Shown: positions 1-9,055 of the stretch, piece after piece
How the letters are laid out: each line of letters begins with the position of its first letter
Numbering within the stretch: position 1 is the stretch's first letter
From: Arcuatula senhousia
Lineage: Eukaryota > Mollusca > Bivalvia > Mytilida > Mytilidae
Reading direction: 5' to 3'
Assembly: GCA_963971305.1 (NCBI GenBank)
Contig: OZ020313.1
Coordinates: 22,703,260-22,767,259, forward strand
Length of the DNA stretch: 64,000 nt
The notes under the pieces: generated by a model
What the model saw: only the letters and a program-made list of their open reading frames with translations
Database searches by the model: none
Told to the model about the DNA's origin: nothing
Translations under genes and position numbers: made by a program

Positions 1-1
1 T

Positions 2-3000
2 TGGATAAATTTGAATCTTTCTTTCAATGTGCGTAACTAGTGCTTCGAATGTTTGTATGGGTATTCCTCTGATATATCTTGTAGGAGGAGGAAATGTTTT
101 GGAATCATATTCTTCAAGAAGCCATTTTCTCAGTTCAATTCTTGACTTGCATCTATTAAGTGCACTCACTCCAGGTTCATCCTCAGAATCAAACCATTCA
201 CGAATCAATCTGCAAAACTGCCTTTCAGCAAAAAACTCTTCTGGCATACTTGCTTCAACATCTTCACCAAACACTCTTCTCGCCAATGAGACATCTTGTT
301 TATCAACACAATCTAAAATCAATGTGATATTAAGAGATGTTTCTGCAGATTCTGCAGCTATTTCCCACGCTTTCCGATTCAGCCCTTCTATTCCACTTGT
401 GCAAAGTTTTGTTCTAAGACACGTTAATATGTGGCTTGCGTCGGTAAAATGAAATCGAATTTTGTTATCACCATTTACTGCTGGTTGTGAAAACCAGTGA
501 ATGTCGTTATCGGTACTTTCAACGTCAATACCATTTGGTATTGGAGACTTTAGCTGCCAGTCTGTGTAAGTGTTCTCCCATGTGTTTTCAGAAAGGAGTT
601 TTGCGAGGTTCTCTTTACTTTCCTGCTCTAAATAGATGCAACATAGTTGTTTTAAAGATTTTATCGACTGTTTTCGTCGAATTGGCTTTCTCATTTCAGA
701 ACTTTGTTTTTCGAATTCTAGCTCTAGAAAGCTGGAGACTATTCTGGGTTTTGTCCAAGAACTTTGATAATCAGGGAAGGCGTCATCATACACATCTTTC
801 AAGGTCTTGATGCAAGCTTGAAGTTCAAATTTATTGAAATGAGTGTTACAAGATGACTTTGTTTTGAAAAAACGTTGGAATTGTACAGAAGAAACCTGTG
901 ACCATTTATGTTTTCGCTCCGCTTCTTCATTTGCTTGAAGTGTTTTCAACATTCGTTCGAAATCTTGTGCTGTAATTACCCTGAAATGTTGATGATCAAC
1001 TAACAAATTGTCATTAGATGTAGAATTGTCCATGTGTGTAATAACAGTCTCGGGTAAATTGGGTTCAGTTTGGGTATGAGCTAAATTTATTTCATTCTCT
1101 TCAGAAAAAATGTTTCCTGCAAGTTCAAACGTGGCGTCAACTTCACCCATGTACAGAACATTCATAGCTGACGCCATTAGAGTACCAGTCGTGTTTTCTA
1201 TTGTTTTCGGGTAAACACTTGGTCTGCCGGTCAAGTCTTTATCAGTCTCATTCATATTTACTTCAGGGTTGTCTACATTTTGTGTCATTGCTGTGTTAAC
1301 TTGAAAATTCTCTCGTTGAAATTCGATAAAGCAATCTTCCAAACCGATAAGAGGATTTTCTAATTCTGAATTGGCGGTAAAGTGGGTTCTATCATTTGCT
1401 GATGAAATAACTTTATTTATTTCTTCCATTGTAGTCATGTCAGCTTCCAGCTCAGAGGTAATAAGATCATTGCATAATCCTACTGACACCGCTTCATGTT
1501 CGTCATTTGAATCTTGTTGTGAGTTTTTAGCGCATTTTCTTGAATTTGAAGTACTTCGTTTATTCCCATTCAGTTTTCCTACTACCTTTTTGTCTCGTGC
1601 ATGTTCGTACACAACTAAAACACCCGTCTGGTTGTTTTTTTCATAATGCACATCATCAGTGTTTTGGACTACCCACGTGTTCTTTATCATTCGCGCGATT
1701 GACCCTTTATCCATTGAATTAATTCTTTTCCAGTGATCTTTCTGAAGTTGAAGGACCGTTAATGGTTCGTCCTTTTCGTTCCTTACGCCATATCTGTGCC
1801 ACTGACCATCACTTGATGTCGCCAGAATCCTAAGTCCTTGTTTTTCACAATGAGAAATGACTTCATTTGCCATTTTCCGGAATGTTGCGTTATTCATACT
1901 AGACCCTTTCATTGCATAGGCAATTGGATGTGCCAAACTTACTTCAGGATTGTATATTCTATCTACATCGTTTACCATGTAAACAAGTATTTCAGTTGCA
2001 ACAGTTCTTGTCAGCTCATATACTTGTTCTATCCATTTTTTAGCCTTGATCAAGGAATCAATAACATCGATCGTTTTGAATCGTTTGCCTTTCTTTTTTT
2101 CAGGTCTTGGAAAAACAAAAGGGTTGTCGTCAGATACATTTGATGCGTCACTCTTTGACGCATTACAAGACATGAATTCACCAAGAAATGACACATGTGT
2201 GTCTAGGTACTTCTGTATGTGTGCGTGGAGGGCTTTTACTTCCGGTCTGAATCTTGTAGGCTTTACCTTCTTTTCTGTTGCATAAATATCGACCAATTCC
2301 TGCCAACATTTCTTCCAAAGCTCCTCGTCGAAATTGACATGAAACGCACTGAGGGACACCTCTGACCAACATGTAAAAAGCAATTCCTTACAATTGTAAG
2401 CATGCATTTCAGACAGAAGTTGTACTGCATAGTATTTTGGTATTCTATAGTACACATGTGGTGAGAATGAAGACGGACTTTTACATTTGTTTTCAAACAT
2501 CATAGATGGTTCCCTGTGCTCTTCCGTACGAAAACTACCGTCTGGGCTTACCACCATAAAAAAGTTGTCATTATTGCAAGGTACAACTTGACAGCCTTCT
2601 TCAAAATAGGACAATGTTGGATAATAGAACGGTATGACCTTACTGAGAACAGTTGCTATTGCGTCTATCTCGTGTTCTGTTCCAAATGTCATTCTTTTCT
2701 TGGTTTCACTATCGAAATCAGGTTTTTCTTTTCCTTCAATAACGTTTTCAAAATGCTCCTTCTGTCTTTTTAGTGTATCAAGTCCTAATGCAGAATTTGC
2801 TGTACTTCCGGTAACCTTTGCATTTGATCTAATTTCAAACCAAGCATCCGTTCTTTGTTTAACATACCTTGTGTTTGCGTCGGTTGAATAGTATTTTTCA
2901 TTCAGTTCAATAAAGTTCTGCTGAGTGGACATGCTGACAGTCGCGCTGGACTTATTGAAATTACCATATGATGCATTTAAGAAAGAGCCTAACTCTGCAA

Positions 3001-4294
3001 TATCATCTGACAACTTTAGACTTTCTTCTAACTGAATTTTTATCTGGTTTCTCTTGACTCGCATTAGCGAAATTACCGGAAAATACTTTGAGGTTCTCCA
3101 TGATTCACCGCCAAGTGATTTGAATTTTTCTTCTGAACGACATAATATCACCTCTGTTTGTCTCAGTTGCTCATTTCTTTTCCCAATCATTACAACAATT
3201 TTCTTCAGAACCGTGACAATATCATCCTTTGACGTTTCCAACAAGTTGTCCAAAAAGGTGACCGTACTCGTATCTATTTTATCATATCTTTGTATTGCTT
3301 CCTCTAAAAATTCTACATCAATCTTCAAAACTTTCAAACGTTCTTTTAAAGTTGGTTTGTCTTCAAAGTCCCAACAATCAATATCTCCCATGACCTTTCC
3401 TTTACCTCTGCTGATTTTTTTGCCGTCTATTCCTAAAACCATCGGTTTGCCGTCGTAATAATTTCCTAGTTGCTCAATTAGTTGTTCATTAATTCCAGGT
3501 AGATATGATGGGTTGGTTGAAAGACTTTTATGCAATGTTGTTTGCGATGGCACGGCAAAGTTTATTGATGAACGTATTGGATCGAAATTCCCTTTTTCTG
3601 AAGTTTGATCTATTACCTGGCCTTGGTTTTTTGTTCCCGACATGAATCTAATGAACTTGCCATGGAAAAGACGCAATCCAATCTGCCAAAATTGGAGAGT
3701 CTCTGGAAATTTATACCTCATATGAGACGTATTCCTGTTGTTAACGGAAAACCATTCAACGAGATCGAGAAAGAGCAAATAGCAGATATTGTTCATTGGC
3801 AATTGATTTTGGGCAAGAAGTTCATTAAACTTTATATATGTTTCTAGGTGTCCGGATTCGATAAGTGTTTGAACAACTTTTGGGAGAAGACTTTCTAGCT
3901 CACCCAGAGCAGACGAAATATTTATACTATTGTCTGTTGATTCATCTTCATCCATCTTCAAGGCTCCCTCTTCATCACTGCTGGATTCTGTACTCGAATC
4001 GCTGAAATCGTTCCGAACAATCTTTGACGGAGTATTAAGTTTTTTACGCTTTGAGTCATCTTTTATTAGAAGCCGATCACCTGATACAGATACAGATTTT
4101 CCATTGTGCATGAGTTGCAATGGTATAATCTGAGAATGCGTTTTCGATAAGTATCGAAATTTACCAGACGATTCATCGAGAACGAGTTGTCTATATCTTA
4201 GTTCTTCTGTTATATGCCAATTGCAGCAGTGATCTACAACAAGTTCCAAAGATTCGTATTTGGTATTGCAGTAATAACACAAGTACTCGTCCAT
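2..4294 (-). CDS. YqaJ/lambda-exonuclease-like nuclease protein with N-terminal zinc finger, partial
   Basis: The frame is open for 1431 codons from an ATG at 4294 to the window edge, with no stop, so the C-terminus is missing. Residues C6, C9, H22 and H27 form a C2H2-like finger. Residues 96-122 are rich in Ser, Asp and Glu. A stretch near 288-311 (GIDGKK, then GDIDCWDFE) resembles, from memory, uncharacterised invertebrate proteins that also carry YqaJ domains. Residues 485-603 carry the nuclease signature: W485 with a following R, G538-x-E540, D585 in SPDG, and E601-x-K603. In the YqaJ/lambda exonuclease family these residues bind metal and cut DNA ends. The region after residue 650 is not recognised. 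The start has a good Kozak context (GCCATGG) and lies 7 bases after a strong pyrimidine-rich acceptor (AG at 4302-4303), so an upstream exon is possible. It could be a domesticated or mobile-element recombinase. The nuclease call is fairly sure; the role is not known. Confidence 0.82.
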   Translation of the reverse strand, partial: MDEYLCYYCNTKYESLELVVDHCCNWHITEELRYRQLVLDESSGKFRYLSKTHSQIIPLQLMHNGKSVSVSGDRLLIKDDSKRKKLNTPSKIVRNDFSDSSTESSSDEEGALKMDEDESTDNSINISSALGELESLLPKVVQTLIESGHLETYIKFNELLAQNQLPMNNICYLLFLDLVEWFSVNNRNTSHMRYKFPETLQFWQIGLRLFHGKFIRFMSGTKNQGQVIDQTSEKGNFDPIRSSINFAVPSQTTLHKSLSTNPSYLPGINEQLIEQLGNYYDGKPMVLGIDGKKISRGKGKVMGDIDCWDFEDKPTLKERLKVLKIDVEFLEEAIQRYDKIDTSTVTFLDNLLETSKDDIVTVLKKIVVMIGKRNEQLRQTEVILCRSEEKFKSLGGESWRTSKYFPVISLMRVKRNQIKIQLEESLKLSDDIAELGSFLNASYGNFNKSSATVSMSTQQNFIELNEKYYSTDANTRYVKQRTDAWFEIRSNAKVTGSTANSALGLDTLKRQKEHFENVIEGKEKPDFDSETKKRMTFGTEHEIDAIATVLSKVIPFYYPTLSYFEEGCQVVPCNNDNFFMVVSPDGSFRTEEHREPSMMFENKCKSPSSFSPHVYYRIPKYYAVQLLSEMHAYNCKELLFTCWSEVSLSAFHVNFDEELWKKCWQELVDIYATEKKVKPTRFRPEVKALHAHIQKYLDTHVSFLGEFMSCNASKSDASNVSDDNPFVFPRPEKKKGKRFKTIDVIDSLIKAKKWIEQVYELTRTVATEILVYMVNDVDRIYNPEVSLAHPIAYAMKGSSMNNATFRKMANEVISHCEKQGLRILATSSDGQWHRYGVRNEKDEPLTVLQLQKDHWKRINSMDKGSIARMIKNTWVVQNTDDVHYEKNNQTGVLVVYEHARDKKVVGKLNGNKRSTSNSRKCAKNSQQDSNDEHEAVSVGLCNDLITSELEADMTTMEEINKVISSANDRTHFTANSELENPLIGLEDCFIEFQRENFQVNTAMTQNVDNPEVNMNETDKDLTGRPSVYPKTIENTTGTLMASAMNVLYMGEVDATFELAGNIFSEENEINLAHTQTEPNLPETVITHMDNSTSNDNLLVDHQHFRVITAQDFERMLKTLQANEEAERKHKWSQVSSVQFQRFFKTKSSCNTHFNKFELQACIKTLKDVYDDAFPDYQSSWTKPRIVSSFLELEFEKQSSEMRKPIRRKQSIKSLKQLCCIYLEQESKENLAKLLSENTWENTYTDWQLKSPIPNGIDVESTDNDIHWFSQPAVNGDNKIRFHFTDASHILTCLRTKLCTSGIEGLNRKAWEIAAESAETSLNITLILDCVDKQDVSLARRVFGEDVEASMPEEFFAERQFCRLIREWFDSEDEPGVSALNRCKSRIELRKWLLEEYDSKTFPPPTRYIRGIPIQTFEALVTHIERKIQIYP

Positions 4295-4479
4295 GGCCAA
4301 ACTACAAATAAAGGAGAGAAAATCGAAAATAAAGACTAATCCGTCATTCGATCAAGGAGAGATTTTAGCGTCAAAGCTTAAACGTTCTGCTTAGATTAAC
4401 CAGAATGTTAAGTTCCAATGCCATACTATGTATAGTTCCTCGACTTTGACAAGGACAAGAAACACTTAACCCAGTTATT

Positions 4480-4580
4480 CCCGTTGCTTTCCGTTCGGTT
4501 GATTTTGTGTTTTGTGTTTCTTCGTCCTGTTCTTGTTCATGTTACTTGTTTTGTCGTTGCCCTTTCAGACTACTCTTTGC
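4480..4580 (+). repeat. Tail fragment of a reverse-transcriptase element
   Basis: This shares the sequence TTTTGTGTTTTGTGTTTCTT and the following TTGTCGTTGCCCTTTC with copies near 6020-6110 (minus), 41870-41960, 55565-55690 (minus) and 56281-56370. In the 55-56 kb copies the tail follows a reverse-transcriptase fragment, so this is read as a truncated 3' end. Confidence 0.6.
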
Positions 4581-5585
4581 AAAAATATTGGAATAGAAAC
4601 AATCAATGTACGAATTTCTCTTAGGCTAAAATATCATTCTTGATTCCAAAGGCCAAAAAGTCAGTTTATAACACTTACAAAGGTTTCACACATTTACAGT
4701 AACATTATTTGTTCATATAAAGGAGCTTTGAGCACAAATAATTTTGACCACATAATGAGTTCACGATAACATTAAAAAGGCATCAACCGCTTTACACGAT
4801 AACATTAACCGCGTTAACGACTACATATTTTTGTTGCACCATGCCTCAATAATTTGAAATTACCGTTGATCTAAAGAAATTTGATGAATGCCGCGTGAAG
4901 AGTGGCTGCAGGTATGATAGATAAAGAGTTTTTGATTTTTGGTTTTGCATGATTTTGATTGCGTAACTACGAAATCTATGAAAATGCACGAAAAAAATTT
5001 AAATATTTGACAAACATCCACTTAAACTCGTAATTATTTCTTAGATAATAAACTAAATTGAATGTAACGAATACAATTTTAAACTTCATTCAATTGTTAA
5101 TACAAAACCATATTTTACTTCTGAAAAAATCTGAATAATAAGTCAAAACTTACCGTTTCCCTCTGGTATATTCATTGATATTCCCGTTTGTTTACAATTT
5201 TCGATAACCGAGTTCACGATAACCACCGATTTCACGATCTCGGGTTAACCCGGGTGTACATGCGGGAGAATTCTCAGAATCTTTATACATTTTTTTTCAT
5301 TTAAAATTGGTTAAAACAGTTAAACAATTTTAACTGAAAAAAAATGGCATGCATATTTTTTTAATTATCAATAGTATTATGACAAAGGTTTGTAAGTATG
5401 TGCGTTTCTAGAGGCTAGGCCTCTTTTTATGTCAATAACTGGTTGTACTTCTAAATAGTACAAGTTTTACATGTCCCATGCCAAGACACGATGTCCAAAC
5501 TCACAACATGGAAAAGTAACGACACGAACGCTATATGCCATTCTTTCGTATATAGGACATAAAAAGAGCTGTGTTGTGGACTTAC
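4581..5585. other. Non-coding stretch between the YqaJ-like frame and the ETS exon
   Basis: AT-rich DNA with no convincing gene. The terminal exon of the ETS gene should follow on the minus strand, joining in phase 2, but no candidate with both a pyrimidine tract and a sensible coding end was found here. A weak option near 5262-5270 would add only a Phe and a stop, and its acceptor is poor. Confidence 0.4.
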
Positions 5586-5829
5586 TTGTAAGTAAGACGT
5601 TTCCCAGAGACTTTCTTAATAATGTTCATTCGGTAGTAGTAACGTAAGGCTCTGGATAATTTTTCATACGTCATGTTAGTTCTGTTTTTCTGTTGCCCCC
5701 ACATATGAGCTAGTCCAGTAGGGTTGTTTATTCGGAAAACTAGGTCCTTTTGATTTTCCCAACACACTAGTTGACTGTATCGAGGACTTTGTAAGAGCTG
5801 GTGGATGAATTCCCATAGTAGTCGACATT
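5586..5829 (-). CDS. ETS DNA-binding domain exon of the ETV6/Yan-like gene
   Basis: The exon begins after a TTTTAG acceptor (AG at 5831-5830) in phase 1 and ends at a GTAAGT donor (GT at 5585-5584) in phase 2; its 244 bases hold 80 full codons. It opens with CRLLWEFIHQLLQSPRYS, continues VCWENQKDLVFRINNP, and then TYEKLSRALRYYYRMNIIKK, ending GKRLTYK. These are helix 1 and the recognition helix 3 of the winged helix-turn-helix; the two Arg of SRALRYYY are the residues that contact the GGAA core in known ETS proteins. The final Phe and tail of the domain must lie in the next exon, which was not found. TEL/Yan family assignment rests on NRTNMTYEK and NIIKK and is good but not certain. Confidence 0.93.
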
Positions 5830-5934
5830 CTAAAAGAAAACAAATTCTTGAAATAACACAAAAGCATTACGGTTTTGCAATTGATAAATGATAATTATAG
5901 CCAGAATAATAGATCCGCGAAAAGAAAAGTAAAA

Positions 5935-6125
5935 TAGTGACCAGATTGATGTAACTAGTGTTAAATTCTGTAAGTACCTTGGGTTACAGTATATAAGAGT
6001 TACCCAGGAAGTCAGGAAGGAAGCAGAAGTACAAATGGGACATTCAAATGTCAAAAGTCCGGAAGGGCAGAGACAAAACCAGTAAACATCAACGAAAACG
6101 GGACAAACAACAGACAACATGTAAA
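5935..6125 (-). repeat. Inverted tail fragment of the reverse-transcriptase element
   Basis: The minus strand matches the tails at 41870-41990 and 56281-56400, including the stretch from CCATGTTTTACATGTTGTCTG to GGACTTTTGACATT (split here; positions 6020-6125). It lies in the intron before the ETS exon. No reverse-transcriptase coding remains. Confidence 0.55.
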
Positions 6126-6259
6126 ACATGGAAACCACAAGTACTGATAAATGCTGAATACCTGACTTCGGTTATCGATTCCGCCTCAGGTTTGTGGTGA
6201 CGATTGTTAAAGACTTAGCAAATCCGAACTGCTGATGGTGTAGATTTATCAGATTCCGC

Positions 6260-6445
6260 CGCTCGGGTTTGGAGCGTCGACACAGAAAGAGTTGAAAGAC
6301 AAGGTTCATCCCAAAAAAACATCGAACAGGGAACCCAAATCCAGCCCCGATATATTGACCATTTGCAGTAGAAGGAAAGAAGCCTTGGTGAGTTGTACTT
6401 TTAAACAATTTTGAATTAAAACAATAGGAAATTTCAATAATAATT
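6260..6445 (+). repeat. Diverged fragment of the 382-bp hammerhead repeat family
   Basis: The run from GAACCCAAATCCAGCCCC through AGGAAAGAAGCC to CAATTTTGAATT aligns with the part of the 382-bp unit that follows its ribozyme (for example 32250-32335). The ribozyme itself is not recognisable here. Just upstream, 6165-6215 resembles on the minus strand a diverged copy of the exon-end repeat at 7079-7657. Confidence 0.5.
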
Positions 6446-6510
6446 CTAAAAAATGGGTCAAAGACAGAAATGGCCGGATTTCGTTTTAAAGGAAGTACAT
6501 TGTATATGAA

Positions 6511-7078
6511 CCACAGACCTGAAATCAGATCCCACCTTATGGGAGCCCATGCTGATGCTTCATACCAAATATCAAGAGGCTGAGATAAGTAGTTGCTGAG
6601 AAAGCTGTTACAAAAAATTTCTATTATTGGACATTTATGTCAAAAATTAACTAAGTCGGTAAACAGAAAGTAGGTGAGCGACATCCTCTGGGAGCCCATG
6701 CTGATGCTGCATACCTAATATGGTATGCAGCATCAGCATGGGCTCCTATAAGGTGTGATTCGATTTCAGGTCTGTCACTCACCTACTTCCTGTTTACCGA
6801 CTTAGTTAATTTTTGACATAAATGTCCAATTATAGAAAATTTCGTAACAGTTTCTTAGCAACTACTTATTACAGCCTCTTGATATTTGGTATGCAGCATC
6901 AGTATGGGCTCCCATAAGGTGGGATTCGATTTCAGGTCTGTCACTCACCTACTTCCTGTTTACCGACTTAATTAATTTTTGACATAAATGTCCAATAATA
7001 GAAAATTTTCGTAACAGTTTTCTCAATAACTACATATCACAGCCTCTTGATATTTAGTATGCAGCATCAGTATGGGCT
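6511..7078. repeat. Palindromic repeat with three copies of a 180-200 bp unit
   Basis: An inverted copy (6511-6690) faces a direct copy (6722-6900), followed by a second direct copy (about 6885-7075). All share TTTACCGACTTAGTTAATTT or its complement and a GCAGCATCAGTATGGGCTCC-type end. The centre at 6691-6746 is a perfect 25-bp hairpin with loop TAATAT. It lies in the intron before the ETS exon and looks like nested or tandem MITE copies. Confidence 0.7.
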
Positions 7079-7657
7079 TCAGGTTTGATGGTGATGACTG
7101 TTTTTCATGAGAATTACCAGATCCGGCCTCAGGTTTGATGGTGATGACTGTTTTTCATGAGACTTACCAGATCCGGCCTCAGGTGTGATGGTGATGACTG
7201 TTTTTTATGAGACTCACAAGATCCGGCTTCAGGTTTGATGGTGATGACAGTTTTTCATGAGACTTACAAGATCCGGCTTCAGGTTTGATGGTGTTGACTG
7301 TTTATCATGAGACTTACCACATCCAGCTTCAGGTTTGATGTTGACTGTTTATCATGAGACTTACCAGATCCGGCCTCAGGTGTGATGGTGATGACTGTTT
7401 TTTATGAGACTTACAAGATCCGGCTTCAGGTTTGATGGTGATGACAGTTTTTCATGAGACTTACAAGATCCGGTTTCAGGTTTGATGGTGTTGACTGTTT
7501 ATCATGAGACTTACCACATCCAGCTTCAGGTTTGATGTTGACTGTTTATCATGAGACTTACCAGATCCGGCCTCAGGTTTTGATGATGTTGACGTTTTTC
7601 TAAGACTTACCACATCCAGCTTCAGGTTTGATGTTGACTGTTTATCATGCGACTTAC
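7079..7657 (-). repeat. About twelve 50-bp repeats, most carrying a copy of a splice donor
   Basis: The unit is close to 50 bp (for example starts at 7081, 7131 and 7181). On the coding strand each unit contains the end of the preceding exon (AAACCTGAGGCTGGATCTG) followed by GTAAGTC, the true donor of exon 7658-7795. Most units keep GTAAGT; two are altered (near 7110 and 7210). The array begins directly at the real donor, so the exon-intron boundary itself was multiplied. Confidence 0.85.
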
Positions 7658-7795
7658 CAGATCCAGCCTCAGGTTTAATTGTGTTGACTGTTTGAAATGC
7701 GGATTGTATAGAATGAATTTCAGTCTTGATTGTTGTAGGTAAAAGCCTATCGTTGTTTGTTTCCATTGGTTGTTTTTGTTCGTTGTCTTGAGCTC
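7658..7795 (-). CDS. Linker exon before the ETS domain, ETV6/Yan-like gene
   Basis: It starts after a TTTTTTACAG acceptor (AG at 7797-7796) and ends at GTAAGTC (GT at 7657-7656); both ends are phase 1, and 138 bases give 45 whole codons. The peptide runs from GAQDNEQKQPMETNN to TIKPEAGSG. It is polar and probably disordered. IKTE and IKPE both fit the psi-K-x-E consensus for SUMO attachment. TEL is known to be SUMO-modified, so a similar role is plausible but unproven. The last codons and the donor are repeated in the adjoining array. Confidence 0.78.
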
Positions 7796-7984
7796 CTGTA
7801 AAAAATACCAAAATTAATCATTTCAAATTTCTTTTAAACCTTCAACATTTTTTACCTTGATTGAATGTATTTTACAAAGAGTATTATTATAATTTTTGTG
7901 AATCCGGTGTTAGTGCTTAAGAAGAAAAAATACTAACAATATTAAGGAGATCTTACATGTTTAATGTAATTGTACAAAAGCTAA

Positions 7985-8207
7985 GGGACCGACCATTTAA
8001 CTAAAAAAAAGGGGGGATTTGTCTTTAAAATATTGACCAGAATTTTTATCTTTATAAGCATTATTTTATGTTGCAGGAATGCATGCTTCTTCAGTATATT
8101 TGTTTTTTAACATCTACTACCAAAATATGTTTTCATAAAAAATCTTCTTCAGAATATTTTTTAGGAAAAAAACAAGCACCGCCACTTCAAGTTAAATGGT
8201 CGGTCCC
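7985..8207. mobile_element. PIF/Harbinger-like MITE
   Basis: The ends are inverted (GGGACCGACCATTTAACT at left, its complement AGTTAAATGGTCGGTCCC at right) and are flanked by direct TAA on both sides (7982-7984 and 8208-8210). A 3-bp TWA duplication is typical of PIF/Harbinger elements. It has no coding capacity and lies in an ETS-gene intron. Related copies are at 30776-31147 and near 52341. Confidence 0.75.
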
Positions 8208-8326
8208 TAAACAAGAGGCCTTGCATAAAAACTTCAACATTTTTTCCCGTTTGGTATTTTTTTTTGGTCTGATATGACTTGTCATTTATATTATTATGGG
8301 TAGTTTATGTCTATTAGACTTATTAC

Positions 8327-8404
8327 CTTCAGGGTCGGAAACGGATCCGTTATCGCTTGAAGCACTTTCTGTGTCGACATTGCTTGGAGCCGGACTCAAA
8401 ATTC
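8327..8404 (-). CDS. Short serine/aspartate-rich linker exon, ETV6/Yan-like gene
   Basis: It follows a CTCCTTTAG acceptor (AG at 8406-8405) and ends at GGTAATAAG (GT at 8326-8325), phase 1 at both ends, 78 bases. The peptide is GILSPAPSNVDTES then ASSDNGSVSDPE. The SP dipeptide and acidic Ser runs suit phosphorylation, but that is inference. It would be skipped without changing frame. Confidence 0.72.
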
Positions 8405-8407
8405 CTA

Positions 8408-8724
8408 AAGGAGAACAGCTTTACTTATAATATCAGAAAAATGTTCTGTAATCATTTTAAATGCCTTCTATAAAATGTTGCTTTGGGTTACAATAAGTAG
8501 TTTAACTGATATCTTTTATTCTTTTCTTGAAAGTTTTCTTTCTTATATCTTGTTATATTGAAATTTATTGGAACCAAAGCTTTACAAAATGCTTAATCCG
8601 TAGAGCGTCTATTCTCTTGAACTAAATAGTTTTATTTTTGTTCTTTAAAAGGCTATTACTAATTGAAATATATTGGAAATTTAAACTTAAATAATTTGAA
8701 ACTTATTTTTAATATTACGACTAC
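8408..8724. other. Short intron with nothing recognised
   Basis: AT-rich intron between two linker exons of the ETS gene. No repeat or regulatory site was recognised apart from the acceptor at its 3' end on the minus strand. Confidence 0.5.
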
Positions 8725-8907
8725 CTGGTAGTGTAGAAACTGCTGTGCAGTAAGGTTTGGAGTTGTGTATGACAGATGAAGTTCCGGTTGGTGGTAAAAT
8801 CGAGGCTACAGGTCGAGGTAATATCGGACGAGGAATGCTGGGGGCATGCATAGACGTCGTATTCGTATTTGTGGGTGTCAGCATAGGCATCAATGGCGAC
8901 ACTCTTT
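8725..8907 (-). CDS. Proline-rich linker exon, ETV6/Yan-like gene
   Basis: The acceptor AG is at 8909-8908 and the donor GGTAGTC follows at 8724-8723; 183 bases, phase 1 at both ends. The peptide runs RVSPLMPMLTPTNTN, then MHAPSIPRPILPRPVAS and SILPPTGTSSV. Proline-rich, probably unstructured, between PNT and ETS as in TEL/Yan. Its middle resembles exon 13262-13360 (shared PILPRP core), suggesting an internal exon duplication. Confidence 0.75.
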
Positions 8908-9055
8908 CTACAATTTGAAAATAGATTTTAATAATAAAATGTTTTTAGATCTCTTTATAATTTTACTTAAATAAAGGCACAACTTGGTTTAATACCACAT
9001 CTGCTAGTTAGATAATTTTCTTTGAGTTATCTACAAAAATCAGAAATTACTCCCC

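Noticed and set aside
27..3847. Plus-strand open frames across the first 4 kb
   Set aside because: They are shadows of the single long minus-strand nuclease frame, which has no stop over 1431 codons and recognisable motifs.
6165..6215. An extra ETS-gene exon just upstream of the ETS exon
   Set aside because: It resembles the exon-end repeat and has a GTATTC donor, but the frame fitting KPEA ends in a stop.
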